Assembly (NCBI GenBank): GCA_041497115.1
Contig: JBGQFW010000004.1
Span: 1 to 64,000, forward strand
Length of the DNA: 64,000 bases
Source: AR5 sp041497115
GTDB lineage: Bacteria; Methylomirabilota; Methylomirabilia; Rokubacteriales; CSP1-6
Reading direction: 5' to 3'
The notes beneath the pieces are model-generated. The model was not told the origin of the DNA, did no database searches, and saw nothing but the letters and a program-made list of their open reading frames with translations. This document shows positions 44,563-53,343 of this stretch, piece after piece (position 1 is the first letter of the stretch; every line of letters starts with the position of its first letter). A program made the translations under genes and the position numbers.

Positions 44563-45606
44563 TCAGCGGGAGACCGCCTCCTCCTCGTAGAGGCCGAGGG
44601 CGCGCAGCACCGGCTCGTCGGTGAACGAGAACAGGCAGGCGGGCGCCTCGCGGCTCTCGTGCGAGACCCGGTGCCAGGGCGGCGCCACGAACGTGTCGCC
44701 GGGCTCCCACGCCAGCGTGGCGTCGCCGACGCGGCTCTGGCCGCGCCCCTCGATCACGTGGAAGATGTGACACGCCGTCGCGCGCCGCGACGCCGTCCGC
44801 TCCCCCGGCCGCAGCCAGTGGGCCTCGGCACCCATCGTCGGCATCGGCGGCGCGCCCGTCGTCGGGTTCACGTAGCGCAGCGTCACCGCCTCGCCCGCCG
44901 GCGTCGTGGCCGCCAGCCGCTCGAGGGCGGCTCGCACCGTGCGCCACGGCCAGCGGATCTGCGGGTAGCCGGTCTGGGGATAGCGCGACTGCCGCGGCAC
45001 CAGGCCGGCGGCGGTCAGCTCGTCGTCCGATGGGTCGGTCGTCGTCGCCGGCGGCTGGGCCGGGCGCATCTTCGAGGCCCACGCGGCGTCGAGGCTGCGC
45101 ACGAGCGGGATGTCGAGGCCGTCGAGCCAGATGACCGGCTCGGTGCCCTCGTGGCCGTGATCGTGCCAGCGCATCGGCGGCGTGATGATGAGATCGCCCG
45201 GCTCCATCACGCACTTGACGCCCTCCACCGTCGTGTAGGCGCCGTGCCCCTCGACGATCAGCCGCAGCGCGGCGGGCGTGTGGTGGTGGCTGGGCGCGGC
45301 CTCGCCCGGCAGGATCACCTGCAGCCCGGCGAACAGCGTGGAGGTGATCGCGTAGGCGCCGCCGAGACCGGGGTTGCGCAGCACCAGCACGCGGCGCTCG
45401 GCCTGCTCCATCGGCACCAGGCGGGCCGCCTCGAGCACGCGCGGACGGACGTCGCGCCAGCGCCAGACGTGCGGCACCGCCGCCGTCACGCGCTCGTTGG
45501 GCAGGAGCGCGTGCAGCGCCGTCCACAGCGGGGCGAGGGCCAGCGCGTCGAGCGCGTCCGAGTAGGCGGCAGGCAGATTCGCGTCGCGCGTGACGAGCGT
45601 GCGCAT
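44563..45606 (-). CDS. Gentisate 1,2-dioxygenase-like bicupin
   Basis: 347 aa. Two cupin domains: the first (about 85-175) has PSHHHTPAALRLIVEGHG and MRWHDHGHE, the second (about 240-335) has HIFHVIEGRG and PPWHRVSH. The layout and spacing match gentisate or 1-hydroxy-2-naphthoate dioxygenases, Fe(II) enzymes that open a ring carrying one hydroxyl and a carboxylate. It faces the LigAB operon tail to tail. ATG 45606 is 7 nt after TATCAT; no ribosome site. Confidence 0.87.
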   Translation of the reverse strand: MRTLVTRDANLPAAYSDALDALALAPLWTALHALLPNERVTAAVPHVWRWRDVRPRVLEAARLVPMEQAERRVLVLRNPGLGGAYAITSTLFAGLQVILPGEAAPSHHHTPAALRLIVEGHGAYTTVEGVKCVMEPGDLIITPPMRWHDHGHEGTEPVIWLDGLDIPLVRSLDAAWASKMRPAQPPATTTDPSDDELTAAGLVPRQSRYPQTGYPQIRWPWRTVRAALERLAATTPAGEAVTLRYVNPTTGAPPMPTMGAEAHWLRPGERTASRRATACHIFHVIEGRGQSRVGDATLAWEPGDTFVAPPWHRVSHESREAPACLFSFTDEPVLRALGLYEEEAVSR

Positions 45607-45613
45607 GGCGGCG

Positions 45614-45619
45614 ATGATA
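45614..45619 (-). promoter_or_regulatory. -10 box of the bicupin gene
   Basis: TATCAT on the minus strand, 7 nt before the ATG at 45606. The -35 is not clear. Confidence 0.4.
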
Positions 45620-45693
45620 CCCCAGGACGCGCGCGCCCCGGCGGGATGCGATACTGGGCGGGCTGTCGAGGAGCCAACCGTGGAGGCCGGCCC

Positions 45694-45852
45694 ATGCAGT
45701 TCGAGGTCGAGATCTACCGCAACGAGCTGGGCGAGTGGATGGCCGAAGCCGTCCAGTACAAGGTCACCGTGAAGGGGCGCACCGAGCAGGAGGCGCTGGC
45801 CATGATCATGGACGCGCTCGCCAGGCACTTCAAGAGCGGGAAGGCCTCGTGA
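45694..45852 (+). CDS. HicB-like small protein
   Basis: 52 aa, too short for the usual HicB antitoxin but with its N-terminal fold: MQFEVEIYRNELGEWMAEAVQYKVTVKG..TEQEALAMIMDAL. The ribosome site GGAGG precedes the ATG. No HicA toxin is adjacent. GTGA overlap with the next gene puts it at the head of a four-gene operon. Could be a stand-alone HicB-fold regulator. Confidence 0.7.
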   Translation: MQFEVEIYRNELGEWMAEAVQYKVTVKGRTEQEALAMIMDALARHFKSGKAS

Positions 45853-46718
45853 GGCGAGCGTCACGCCGGCGATTCTACGTCGCCCTCGCGCTGGCGGCGA
45901 CGGTCGCGGGCCCGGCGGCCGCCGCCGACTATGCCGGCCCGATCATCGACGCCCACTCGCACGTCCCCAACGCGACGGCCATCGACGCCTACGCGGCGGC
46001 GATGAAGCGCCACAACGTGACGAAGGTCGTGCTGCTCGGCGTGGGCGGCGTGCAGAAGCAGGACGCGGCCTGGCTCGCCGCCGCCGCGCGGAAGTACCCC
46101 GGCCGGGTCGTCGCGGGCGAGCCCCTGCCCGACCCGACGTCGGCGGCGGCGGCCGCGCGGCTGGACACCGGGCTCGCGAAGAGCGGCGCCCACGTCGTCG
46201 GCGAGGTCCACATCCGCCAGGTCAGCCGCAAGATCGACCGCAGCCCCGCCGATCCGGCGTTCGTGAAGATCCTGGAGGTCGCCGCCAGCCATCGTGCTCC
46301 CGTCGTCATCCACCAGGAGCTGACCGCCGCGTCGGCGAAGGCGCTCGAGGCCGCGCTGGCGGCGGCGCCCGCGGCGACGCTCGTGCTGGCCCACGCGGGT
46401 GAGAGCACCCCCGAGGTGATCGACGGCCTGCTCGCGCGCCATCCCAACCTGACGGTGGACCTCTCCGGCATGCACTTTCAGCGCACGCCCGCGCTCGCCA
46501 CCGAGACGGGGCCGCTCGATCCCGCCTGGAAGGCGCTGATCACGAAGCGCCCGGACCGCTTCGTGATCGGCCTCGACGTGTGGGCCGCGCGGCTGTTCGA
46601 GCCGGCGATGCTCGACCGCCTCATGGCGTGGACGCGCCGCATCCTCGGCGAGCTGCCCCCCGACGTCGCCGAGCGCGTGGCCCACCGCAACGCGGCGGCC
46701 CTCTACCGGCTGGAGTAG
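45849..46718 (+). CDS. Exported amidohydrolase-family protein
   Basis: 289 aa. A basic Arg-rich N-terminus (RRASRRRF) followed by a hydrophobic core (YVALALAATVA) and an AAA cleavage region looks like a Tat-type signal. The mature part is an amidohydrolase-2-like barrel: PIIDAHSHVPN metal motif, VVIHQE near 150, LAHAGES near 178, and GLDVW near 240. Probably periplasmic metal-dependent hydrolase or decarboxylase-like enzyme. GTG overlaps the HicB-like stop. Confidence 0.82.
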   Translation: MRRASRRRFYVALALAATVAGPAAAADYAGPIIDAHSHVPNATAIDAYAAAMKRHNVTKVVLLGVGGVQKQDAAWLAAAARKYPGRVVAGEPLPDPTSAAAAARLDTGLAKSGAHVVGEVHIRQVSRKIDRSPADPAFVKILEVAASHRAPVVIHQELTAASAKALEAALAAAPAATLVLAHAGESTPEVIDGLLARHPNLTVDLSGMHFQRTPALATETGPLDPAWKALITKRPDRFVIGLDVWAARLFEPAMLDRLMAWTRRILGELPPDVAERVAHRNAAALYRLE

Positions 46719-46721
46719 CCG

Positions 46722-48350
46722 GTGGTCGCGAGCCCGTTCGAGACGGCGACGGTGTACGGGATGCTCGCGGCGGTCGCCGACCGCCACGGCGAGCGCGAGG
46801 CGATCCGCTTCGGCGACGAGCGCGTGACGTTCGCCACTCTGAGGTCGCGCGTGGACGCCTTCGCCGCCGGCCTCGCCGCCCTCGGCCTCGGCCAGGGCGA
46901 CGCGCTCGGCATCTGGCTGCCCAACCGGCCGCGCTGGTACGTCGCCCAGCTCGCGGCGGCGCGGCTGGGCGTCGTCGTCGTCGCGCTCAACCCGCGCTAC
47001 CGGGCGCACGAGCTCTCCTACATCCTCGGCCAGTCGCGGGCGGCGGCCCTGCTGCTCACCGATCACCTCGGCGCCATCGACTACCTCGAGATGCTGCACC
47101 AGGTGATCCCCGAGCTGCCGTCGTCGGTGCCCGGCGAGCTGGCGAGCGCGGCGCTGCCGCGGCTGCGCCACGTCCTCGTGGACGCCGAGGATCCCTACCC
47201 GGGCTGCCATCGCGTCGAGGACGTGGTGGACGCCGGCGGCGAGGTCCCCGACGCCACCGTCGGCCCCGACGACGTCTTCACCCTGCTCTACACGTCGGGC
47301 ACCACGTCGTTTCCCAAGGGCGCGATGATCAGCCACCGCAACTGCGTGCCGCACGCCTGGCAGTGCGGCGAGCGGCTGCGCCTCACCGCGGAGGATCGCG
47401 TGCTCCACGCGCTGCCGGCCGCCGGCACCTGGGGCGGCGTCAACATCCCGCTCTCGACGTGGAGCCACGCGGCGTGCCTGGTGCTCATGGAGGCGTGGGA
47501 CCCGCTGCGCGCGCTGATGCTGATCGAGCGCGAGCGCTGCACCGTGCTCAACGCGGTGGACACGATGCTCAAGCCGCTGCTCGACCATCCCGACCTCGAC
47601 CGCTACGACCGCTCGTCGCTGCGCACCGGCGCGTTCGCGGCGGTCGGCGGCGGCGGGCCCGGCATGTTCGACGCGGTGGTCGAGCGCCTCGGCGTGCCGC
47701 TCGCCTACCAGCCCTACGGCATGACCGAGGTCAACGCGCTGGCCCTGCTGCACGACCTCGACGAGCCGCTCGCGCTGCGCGCCCAGCCGGGCATCGTGGC
47801 GCCGCCGGGGCTCGAGGTCCGCGTCGCCCACCCGGAAACGGGGCGGCCGTGCGCCGCCGGCGAGGAGGGCGAGCTGCAGTTCCGCGGCCCCAGCGTCACG
47901 CGCGGCTACTTCGACAAGCCCGAGGAGACGGCGGCGGCCTTCACCGCCGACGGCTGGTTCCGCACCGGCGACCTCGCCGCCCACGACGGCGCCGGCCACA
48001 CGATCTTCAAGGGCCGTCTCAAGGAGACGCTGCGGATCAGCCACTTCATGGTGGCGCCCGGCGAGATCGAGGCCTTCTTGCAGTCCCACCCCGCCGTGGA
48101 CCAGGCGTTCGTCGTCGGCATTCCCGACCCGCAGACCAACGAGGCGCCGGTGGCCTACGTGATCGCCCGGCCCCACGCGCGCGTGAGCGAGGACGAGCTG
48201 CGCGCCTTCTGCCGGGGCAAGATCGCCTCCTACAAGATCCCCAAGGTCATCCGCTTCGTCGCCGACGTGCCGCGCACGCCGAGCCCGCACGGCGACAAGG
48301 TCCAGCGGGTGAAGCTGCGCGAGCAAGCGCTGAAGGAGCTGGGACGATGA
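46722..48350 (+). CDS. Acyl-CoA synthetase, AMP-forming
   Basis: 542 aa. P-loop LLYTSGTTSFPKGAM near 188-202, PYGMTEVNA near 330, GWFRTGDLAAHDGAGH near 412, and a C-terminal KTPSPHGDKVQRVKLR-like region in which the catalytic Lys is K526. It activates an unknown carboxylic acid to the CoA ester. GTG start 3 nt after the amidohydrolase stop; the end overlaps the nitronate monooxygenase start (ATGA). Confidence 0.91.
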   Translation: MVASPFETATVYGMLAAVADRHGEREAIRFGDERVTFATLRSRVDAFAAGLAALGLGQGDALGIWLPNRPRWYVAQLAAARLGVVVVALNPRYRAHELSYILGQSRAAALLLTDHLGAIDYLEMLHQVIPELPSSVPGELASAALPRLRHVLVDAEDPYPGCHRVEDVVDAGGEVPDATVGPDDVFTLLYTSGTTSFPKGAMISHRNCVPHAWQCGERLRLTAEDRVLHALPAAGTWGGVNIPLSTWSHAACLVLMEAWDPLRALMLIERERCTVLNAVDTMLKPLLDHPDLDRYDRSSLRTGAFAAVGGGGPGMFDAVVERLGVPLAYQPYGMTEVNALALLHDLDEPLALRAQPGIVAPPGLEVRVAHPETGRPCAAGEEGELQFRGPSVTRGYFDKPEETAAAFTADGWFRTGDLAAHDGAGHTIFKGRLKETLRISHFMVAPGEIEAFLQSHPAVDQAFVVGIPDPQTNEAPVAYVIARPHARVSEDELRAFCRGKIASYKIPKVIRFVADVPRTPSPHGDKVQRVKLREQALKELGR

Positions 48351-49456
48351 GCCTGCGCACCCCGCTGTGCGACCTGCTCGGCATTGAGTACCCGATCGTG
48401 CAGTCCGGCATGGGCGGCGTGGCGGGGCCGGATCTGGTCATCGAGGTGTCGAGGGCCGGCGGGCTCGGGACCATCGCCGCGCTCCATCTCACGCCCGACC
48501 AGCTCCGCGACGCGATCCGCCGCGTCCGCGCCGCGACCGACCGCCCGTTCGGCGTCAACCAGTTCATGCCCAACGCGCTGCGGCCCCCCGCCGATCCGGC
48601 GGCGATCCCCGCCGCCACGGTGGCCGCCGTGCAGGCGACGCTCAACGGCTTCCGCGCGCAGCTGGGACTGCCCGCGACGACCGCGGCGCCGCCGGCGGTG
48701 CCCGACCTGATCCCGCCGGCGTTCGAGGTGATCCTCGAGGAGCGGGTGCCGGTGTGGTCCATCGGGCTGGGCGACCCGGACGCCGGGCTGGTGCGCCGCT
48801 GCCACGAGCGCGGCATCAAGGTGATGGCGATGGTGGCCACGGTGGAGGACGCGCGCACGGTCGAGCGCGCCGGGGTGGACGTCATCGTCGCGCAGGGCGG
48901 CGAGGCGGGCGGCCATCGCTCGACGTGGACGAAGCGCGCGACGGCCGACGAGGCGTGCGTGGGCACGCTGGCGCTGGTGCCGCAGGTGGTGGACGCGGTC
49001 CGCGTGCCGGTGGTCGCCGCCGGCGGCATCGCCGACGGCCGCGGGCTGGTGGCGGCGCTCGCGCTGGGCGCCGCGGGGGTGCTGCTCGGCACGCGCTTCG
49101 TCGCCACCCGCGAGGCCACCGTGCCGGAGTTCCAGAAGAAGCTTCTGCTCGAGCGCGAGGCGGAGACGACCACCGTGACCGACGCGATCACCGGGCTGTG
49201 GGCGCGTTACCTGGCCAACCGCTACACGGCCGAGTACGCGGCCTCCGGCGCGCCGATCTTCCCCGCGATGCTCCAGTCGCGCGCCGCCCAGGACATCTTC
49301 GCCCACGCCGGCCGGCAGGCGGACCCGGCGTGGTTCCCGATGCCGACGGGCCAGAGCGTGGGGCTGATCCACGACCTGCCGGGCGCCGCCGAGGTCGTGG
49401 AGCGCGTCGTGCGCGAGGCCCGCGCGCTGCTCGAGGGGCTGGCGCGGCTGCGTTAG
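48347..49456 (+). CDS. Nitronate monooxygenase / NPD-type flavoprotein
   Basis: 369 aa FMN-binding TIM barrel: PIVQSGMGGVAGPDLVIEVSRAGGLGTIAA at the start, VIVAQGGEAGGHRS near 182, VVAAGGIADGRGLVAALALGAAGVLLGTRFVAT near 222-255. It belongs to the 2-nitropropane-dioxygenase-like family, whose members oxidise nitronates or, in other branches, act as enoyl reductases or quinone reductases. Being co-transcribed with an acyl-CoA synthetase, an acyl-CoA-linked role is possible. Confidence 0.9.
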   Translation: MSLRTPLCDLLGIEYPIVQSGMGGVAGPDLVIEVSRAGGLGTIAALHLTPDQLRDAIRRVRAATDRPFGVNQFMPNALRPPADPAAIPAATVAAVQATLNGFRAQLGLPATTAAPPAVPDLIPPAFEVILEERVPVWSIGLGDPDAGLVRRCHERGIKVMAMVATVEDARTVERAGVDVIVAQGGEAGGHRSTWTKRATADEACVGTLALVPQVVDAVRVPVVAAGGIADGRGLVAALALGAAGVLLGTRFVATREATVPEFQKKLLLEREAETTTVTDAITGLWARYLANRYTAEYAASGAPIFPAMLQSRAAQDIFAHAGRQADPAWFPMPTGQSVGLIHDLPGAAEVVERVVREARALLEGLARLR

Positions 49457-49869
49457 CGCGGCAGCGCCGTCACCTCGATCTTCACGGCGGTCGCGGCCGC
49501 GACCGTGCGGTAGAGGGGTCAGCGGTTTCGGTAGGTCTCGACCAGCGCCTCCGCCTGGACCTGGCTGACGCCGGCCAGCTCGAAGCGCATGGTGACGGCG
49601 GTGAAGCGCGGCTCGGGCGGCACCCGCACGCCGTCGATCGTCACCGTCAGCCCCCGCAGCGGCACGCCCGTCTCGTGCGCGTGCATCTCGATGAGGGTGA
49701 CGCCGCAGGACGACACCGCGCCGAGGAACGCCTCGCTGTTGGTGAAGGCGTCGGTCTGCGGGCGCGAGGACGAGTCGAGCGCCAGCGCGACGCCGCGGGC
49801 GGTGCTGGTCGCCCGCCCCAGCACGCCGCTGCTCGCCGACCGGACCGTCTCGACCTTCGCGTCACTCAC
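49453..49869 (-). CDS. OsmC-family protein, candidate selenoprotein (in-frame TGA)
   Basis: 138 aa if the TGA at 49519-49521 is read as selenocysteine (U117); 116 aa if it is a stop. The first Cys of the OsmC pair is C55 (AVSSCGVTL). After TYRNR the frame reads U-P-L-Y-R-T-V-A-A-A-T-A-V-K-I-E-V-T-A-L-P-R then TAA; OsmC proteins normally have Cys-Pro here followed by such a strand, so the TGA replaces the second conserved Cys. A perfect 18-nt palindrome starts 13 nt after the TGA. OsmC proteins reduce organic hydroperoxides through this Cys pair. GTG 49869 is 7 nt after TATGAT with TTGCCC 17 nt further up. Alternative: a TGC-to-TGA error or a truncated gene. Confidence 0.8.
49488..49505 (-). 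promoter_or_regulatory. SECIS-like hairpin in the OsmC gene
   Basis: Perfect palindrome CGGTCGCGGCCGCGACCG: 7-bp stem, GGCC loop starting 20 nt after the TGA, G at the first loop position. This fits the published bacterial SECIS constraints of an apical loop about 16-37 nt behind the UGA. Confidence 0.55.
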
Positions 49870-49876
49870 GGCGCGC

Positions 49877-49905
49877 ATCATACGCCGGGGGCGGCCCGCG
49901 GGCAA
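49877..49905 (-). promoter_or_regulatory. Promoter of the OsmC gene
   Basis: Minus strand: TTGCCC, 17 nt, TATGAT, 7 nt to GTG 49869. No ribosome site. Confidence 0.55.
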
Positions 49906-49922
49906 ACGGTGTCCGCCCGGGT

Positions 49923-49928
49923 TAGAAT
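49923..49928 (+). promoter_or_regulatory. -10 box of the third LLM gene
   Basis: TAGAAT, 21 nt before GTG 49950. A GAGGAG ribosome site lies between, so this gene has a conventional short leader. It diverges from the OsmC promoter. Confidence 0.45.
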
Positions 49929-49949
49929 GCGCGGCACGAGGAGACTCCC

Positions 49950-50969
49950 GTGAAGCTCGACGTCGCGATGCTGACCCACGATCTCACGCAGATCCCCGAC
50001 TACGCGCGCAAGGTCGAGGCGCTCGGGTACGACTGCCTGTGGTCGGCCGAGACCCAGCACGATCCGTTCCTGCCGCTGGCGGTCGCCGCCACCGTCACGT
50101 CGCGCATGCGGCTGGGCACGTCGATCGCGGTCGCCTTCCCGCGCAGCCCCATGGTCCTCGCCCACACCGCGTGGGACCTCGCCAAGGCCTCGGGCGGCCG
50201 CTTCATCCTCGGCCTCGGCTCGCAGGTGAAGGGCCACAACGAGCGCCGCTTCTCCGTAAAGTGGGAGGCGCCGGCGCCGCGGATGCGGGAGGTCGTCCAG
50301 TCGCTGCGGGCGATCTGGGACTGCTGGCAGAACGGGACCACGCTCGCCTTCCGGGGCCAGTTCTACCGCTTCGACCTCATGACGCCGTTCTTCAACCCCG
50401 GCCCGATCGAGCATCCGCGCGTGCCCGTGTACGTGGCGGCGGTGAACCAGGCGATGTGCCGCGTGGCGGGCGAGGTGTGCGACGGCCTGCACGTGCACCC
50501 GTTCAACAGCGCGACGTACCTGCGCGAGTACGTGCAGCCGGCCGTGAAGGAAGGGATGGCGAAGGCCGGCCGCGACGGTGTCGGCTTTGCCTACGCCACC
50601 ACGACGTTCGTGGTGGTCGGCGACACCGAGCCCGAGCGCGCGCACGCCCGGCAGGCGGTGAAGCAGCAGATCGCCTTCTACGCCTCGACCCGGACCTACG
50701 AGCCGGTGCTGGCGGCGCACGGCTGGCAGGACCTGGTCCCGCACCTGCACCGCAAGTCGGTGGAGGGCGACTGGAAGGGCATGGCCGACCTCATCACCGA
50801 CGAGATGGTCGAGACGTACGCGGTCACCGGCACCTGGCAGGACATCGGGCCGAAGATCCGCGAGCGCTACGCCGGCCTGCTCGACCGCACCGCCTTCTAT
50901 CAGCCGTACACACCCCCCGCGCTCGACGACCCGCGCCTGCCGCGCGTGATCAAGGACTTCAACGGATGA
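49950..50969 (+). CDS. LLM-class F420-dependent oxidoreductase (3)
   Basis: 339 aa. It resembles the TIGR03617-type group: MKLDVAMLTHDLTQIPDYARKVEALGYDCLWSAETQHDPFLPL, then AWDLAKASGGRFILGLGSQVKGHNERRFSVKW near 75-105. GTG start with GAGGAG. The last six codons (IKDFNG plus stop) are repeated 74 nt downstream after the gene, as if a small sequence had inserted with duplication of the target. Probable F420 enzyme of unknown substrate. Confidence 0.92.
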   Translation: MKLDVAMLTHDLTQIPDYARKVEALGYDCLWSAETQHDPFLPLAVAATVTSRMRLGTSIAVAFPRSPMVLAHTAWDLAKASGGRFILGLGSQVKGHNERRFSVKWEAPAPRMREVVQSLRAIWDCWQNGTTLAFRGQFYRFDLMTPFFNPGPIEHPRVPVYVAAVNQAMCRVAGEVCDGLHVHPFNSATYLREYVQPAVKEGMAKAGRDGVGFAYATTTFVVVGDTEPERAHARQAVKQQIAFYASTRTYEPVLAAHGWQDLVPHLHRKSVEGDWKGMADLITDEMVETYAVTGTWQDIGPKIRERYAGLLDRTAFYQPYTPPALDDPRLPRVIKDFNG

Positions 50970-51045
50970 GACTCGCCGACCGTCGGGCGCCGGAGCCCTG
51001 CGCAGGCGCCCCGACGCCAAATATCAAGGACTTCAACGGATGAGA
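50949..51045 (+). repeat. 23-bp direct repeat flanking a hairpin insert
   Basis: ATCAAGGACTTCAACGGATG plus AGA occurs at 50949-50971 and 51023-51045. The 51 nt between contain the inverted pair GTCGGGCGCC and GGCGCCCCGAC (about 50982-51014). Looks like a small palindromic insertion with a long target duplication or a tandem duplication. Confidence 0.65.
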
Positions 51046-51056
51046 GACCTCGACAG

Positions 51057-52088
51057 ATGAAAGCGCTCGCGTTCAACGAGTTCGGCGGCCCCGACAAGCT
51101 CAGGCTCCAGGACGTGCCCGACCCGACGCTCAAGCCGAACGAGGTGCTCGTCCGGGTCCGCGCCTGCGCGCTCAATCACCTGGACCTGTTCGTGCGCGAG
51201 GGCATCCCGGCGCTGAAGACGCCGCTGCCGTTCTGGACGGGCTGCGACATCGCCGGCGAGGTCGCCGAGGTCGGCGCGGTTGCGCAGGGCGTGACGGTCG
51301 GCACGCGGGTGGCGGTGAACCCCAACCTCACCTGCGGCCGCTGCGAGTTCTGCATCCGGGGCGAGGACAGCCTGTGCGTGCGGTACGGGATCCTCGGCGA
51401 GCACGCGCCGGGCGGCCTCGCCGAGTACGTGCCGGTGCGCGCCGAGAACGTCCTGCCCCTGCCCGGGCACGTGACCTTCGAGCAGGCGGCGTCCTTCGTG
51501 CTGACCAACATGACGGCGTGGCGGATGGTGGTGACGCAGGGCCAGGTGCGGGCCGGCCAGGACGTGCTGATCATCGGCGTGGGCGGCGGCGTGTCGTCCA
51601 CCGCGGTCCAGATCGCGCGGCTGTGCGGCGCCCGCGTCATCGTGACCTCCTCCGACGACGCCAAGCTCGAGAAGGCCAAGGCGCTCGGCGCCGAGGTCGG
51701 GATCAACTACAAGAAGAATCCCGACTGGGCCCGGCAGGTGTTCGAGGCCACCGGCAAGCGCGGCGTGGACGTCGTCATCGAGAACGTGGGCGCGGCCACC
51801 TGGAAGGACTCGATCCGCTCGCTCAAGGGCGGCGGCCGGCTGGTGACGTGCGGGGCGACCTCGGGGCCGATCGGCGAGACGCTGATCCCGCTGGTGTTCT
51901 GGAAGCAGGTCCACCTCATCGGCTCCACGATGGCCAACCGGCGCGAGTTCAACGACGTGATGGGTCAGTTCTTCGCCGGCCGCCTGCGCGCGATCATCGA
52001 CGAGGTGGCGCCGCTCAAGGACGGCGCCGCCGCCCAGCAGCGGCTGGCCGAGGGCAAGCAGTTCGGCAAGATCGTCCTGACGGTGTAG
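51057..52088 (+). CDS. Zinc-binding alcohol dehydrogenase family protein
   Basis: 343 aa medium-chain dehydrogenase. The structural-zinc Cys set is present (CGRCEFCIRGEDSLC near 92-106) and the catalytic zinc region is around HLDLFVREG and GCDIAGEV. The Rossmann motif GVGGGVSS is near 175. An NAD(P)-linked alcohol or aldehyde reductase, possibly quinone-oxidoreductase-like. ATG 51057, with no strong ribosome site; it starts 12 nt after the duplicated tail of the LLM gene and 0 nt before the PFK gene. Confidence 0.92.
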   Translation: MKALAFNEFGGPDKLRLQDVPDPTLKPNEVLVRVRACALNHLDLFVREGIPALKTPLPFWTGCDIAGEVAEVGAVAQGVTVGTRVAVNPNLTCGRCEFCIRGEDSLCVRYGILGEHAPGGLAEYVPVRAENVLPLPGHVTFEQAASFVLTNMTAWRMVVTQGQVRAGQDVLIIGVGGGVSSTAVQIARLCGARVIVTSSDDAKLEKAKALGAEVGINYKKNPDWARQVFEATGKRGVDVVIENVGAATWKDSIRSLKGGGRLVTCGATSGPIGETLIPLVFWKQVHLIGSTMANRREFNDVMGQFFAGRLRAIIDEVAPLKDGAAAQQRLAEGKQFGKIVLTV

Positions 52089-53321
52089 ATGAAGACGCTC
52101 GCCATCCTCGTCGGCGGCGGCCCGGCGCCCGGCATCAACGCGGTCATCGCCGCGGCGACGATCGAGGCGCGCAACCACGGGCTGCGCGTGCTGGGGTGCT
52201 ACGACGGCTTCAAGTGGCTGGTGCAGGGCGACACCGAGCACGTCGTGGACCTCATGATCAACGACACCTCGCGCATCCACTTCGACGGCGGCTCCATCAT
52301 CCGCACCTCGCGCACGAACCCCACCAGGAGCCCGGAGGGCGTGACGCGCGCGGCCGAGGCGCTCAAGCGCCTGGGGGTCGATCACCTGATCACGATCGGC
52401 GGCGACGACACCGCGTTCGCCGCCTCGCGGCTGGCCCGGGCCCTGGAGGGGTTGACGGTCGCCCACGTGCCGAAGACGATCGACAACGACCTGCCGCTGC
52501 CGAGCGACATCGTCACCTTCGGCTTCACCACCGCCTGCAACCTCGGCAAGGACCTCGTGCGCAACCTCATGCAGGACGCTGCCACCACCGAGCGCTGGTT
52601 CTTCGTGACGGTCATGGGCCGCCACGCCGGCCACCTGGCCCTCGGCATCGGCGGCGCGGCCGGCGCCACCGTCACGCTCATCGCCGAGGAGTTCCCCGAG
52701 CCGCACGTCAGCCTCGACCGGCTCGCCGACACGCTGGAGGGCGCGATCATCAAGCGCCGCGCCCACGGCCGCGAGCAGGGGGTGGCGCTGCTCTCCGAGG
52801 GGCTCGCCGAGAAGCTCGATCCGCAGACGCTCGGCGAGGTCGAGCGCGACGGCTACGGCAACGTGAGGCTGGCCGAGCTGGACCTCGGCCGCCTGCTCAA
52901 GGAGCGCGTGAGCGCCAGCCTCAAGGCGCGCGGCGTGGAGTGCATCATCGTCGCCAAGGACCTCGGCTACGAGCTGCGCTGCGCGCCGCCGGGCGCCCAC
53001 GACATCCAGTACTGCCGCAGCCTCGGCTACTGGGCCACGCGCTTCCTGCTGGAGGGCGGCAGCAACGCGATGGTGACGATCCAGGCCGGGCGCCTGGTGC
53101 CGGTGCCGTTCGGCCTCATGATGGATCCCAAGACCGGCAAGATCCGCGTGCGCTACGTGGACATGGAGTCCGAGATGTACCAGACGCTCGCCGCCTACAT
53201 GATCCGCCTCAAGCCCGAGGACTTCGACGACCCCGCCGCGGTGGCCGCGCTGGCCAGGGCCGGCAACCTCGACCCCGCCGAGTTCACCCGCCGCTTCGCC
53301 CCGCTCGTCGGCCGTTCCTGA
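52089..53321 (+). CDS. PPi-dependent 6-phosphofructokinase
   Basis: 410 aa. The substrate loop reads GGDDT at 104-108; the second Asp in this motif marks pyrophosphate enzymes, while ATP enzymes have GGDGS. The catalytic loop is PKTIDND at 128-134, and the fructose-phosphate-binding segment VMGRHAGHLAL is present. It interconverts fructose-6-phosphate and the 1,6-bisphosphate reversibly, so it can serve glycolysis and gluconeogenesis. ATG immediately follows the ADH stop. Donor specificity rests on this motif only. Confidence 0.92.
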   Translation: MKTLAILVGGGPAPGINAVIAAATIEARNHGLRVLGCYDGFKWLVQGDTEHVVDLMINDTSRIHFDGGSIIRTSRTNPTRSPEGVTRAAEALKRLGVDHLITIGGDDTAFAASRLARALEGLTVAHVPKTIDNDLPLPSDIVTFGFTTACNLGKDLVRNLMQDAATTERWFFVTVMGRHAGHLALGIGGAAGATVTLIAEEFPEPHVSLDRLADTLEGAIIKRRAHGREQGVALLSEGLAEKLDPQTLGEVERDGYGNVRLAELDLGRLLKERVSASLKARGVECIIVAKDLGYELRCAPPGAHDIQYCRSLGYWATRFLLEGGSNAMVTIQAGRLVPVPFGLMMDPKTGKIRVRYVDMESEMYQTLAAYMIRLKPEDFDDPAAVAALARAGNLDPAEFTRRFAPLVGRS

Positions 53322-53343
53322 GCCGAGGCCGAGCGGCCCGGGC

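Noticed and set aside
45694..45852. HicAB toxin-antitoxin system
   Set aside because: Only a short HicB-like fold is present; no HicA-type toxin lies on either side, and the gene is coupled to an amidohydrolase instead.
49453..49518. Leftover 3' fragment of a separate RidA-like gene after the OsmC stop
   Set aside because: It is in frame with OsmC, begins with Pro directly after the TGA and matches how OsmC proteins end, so read-through of one gene explains it better than a second gene remnant.
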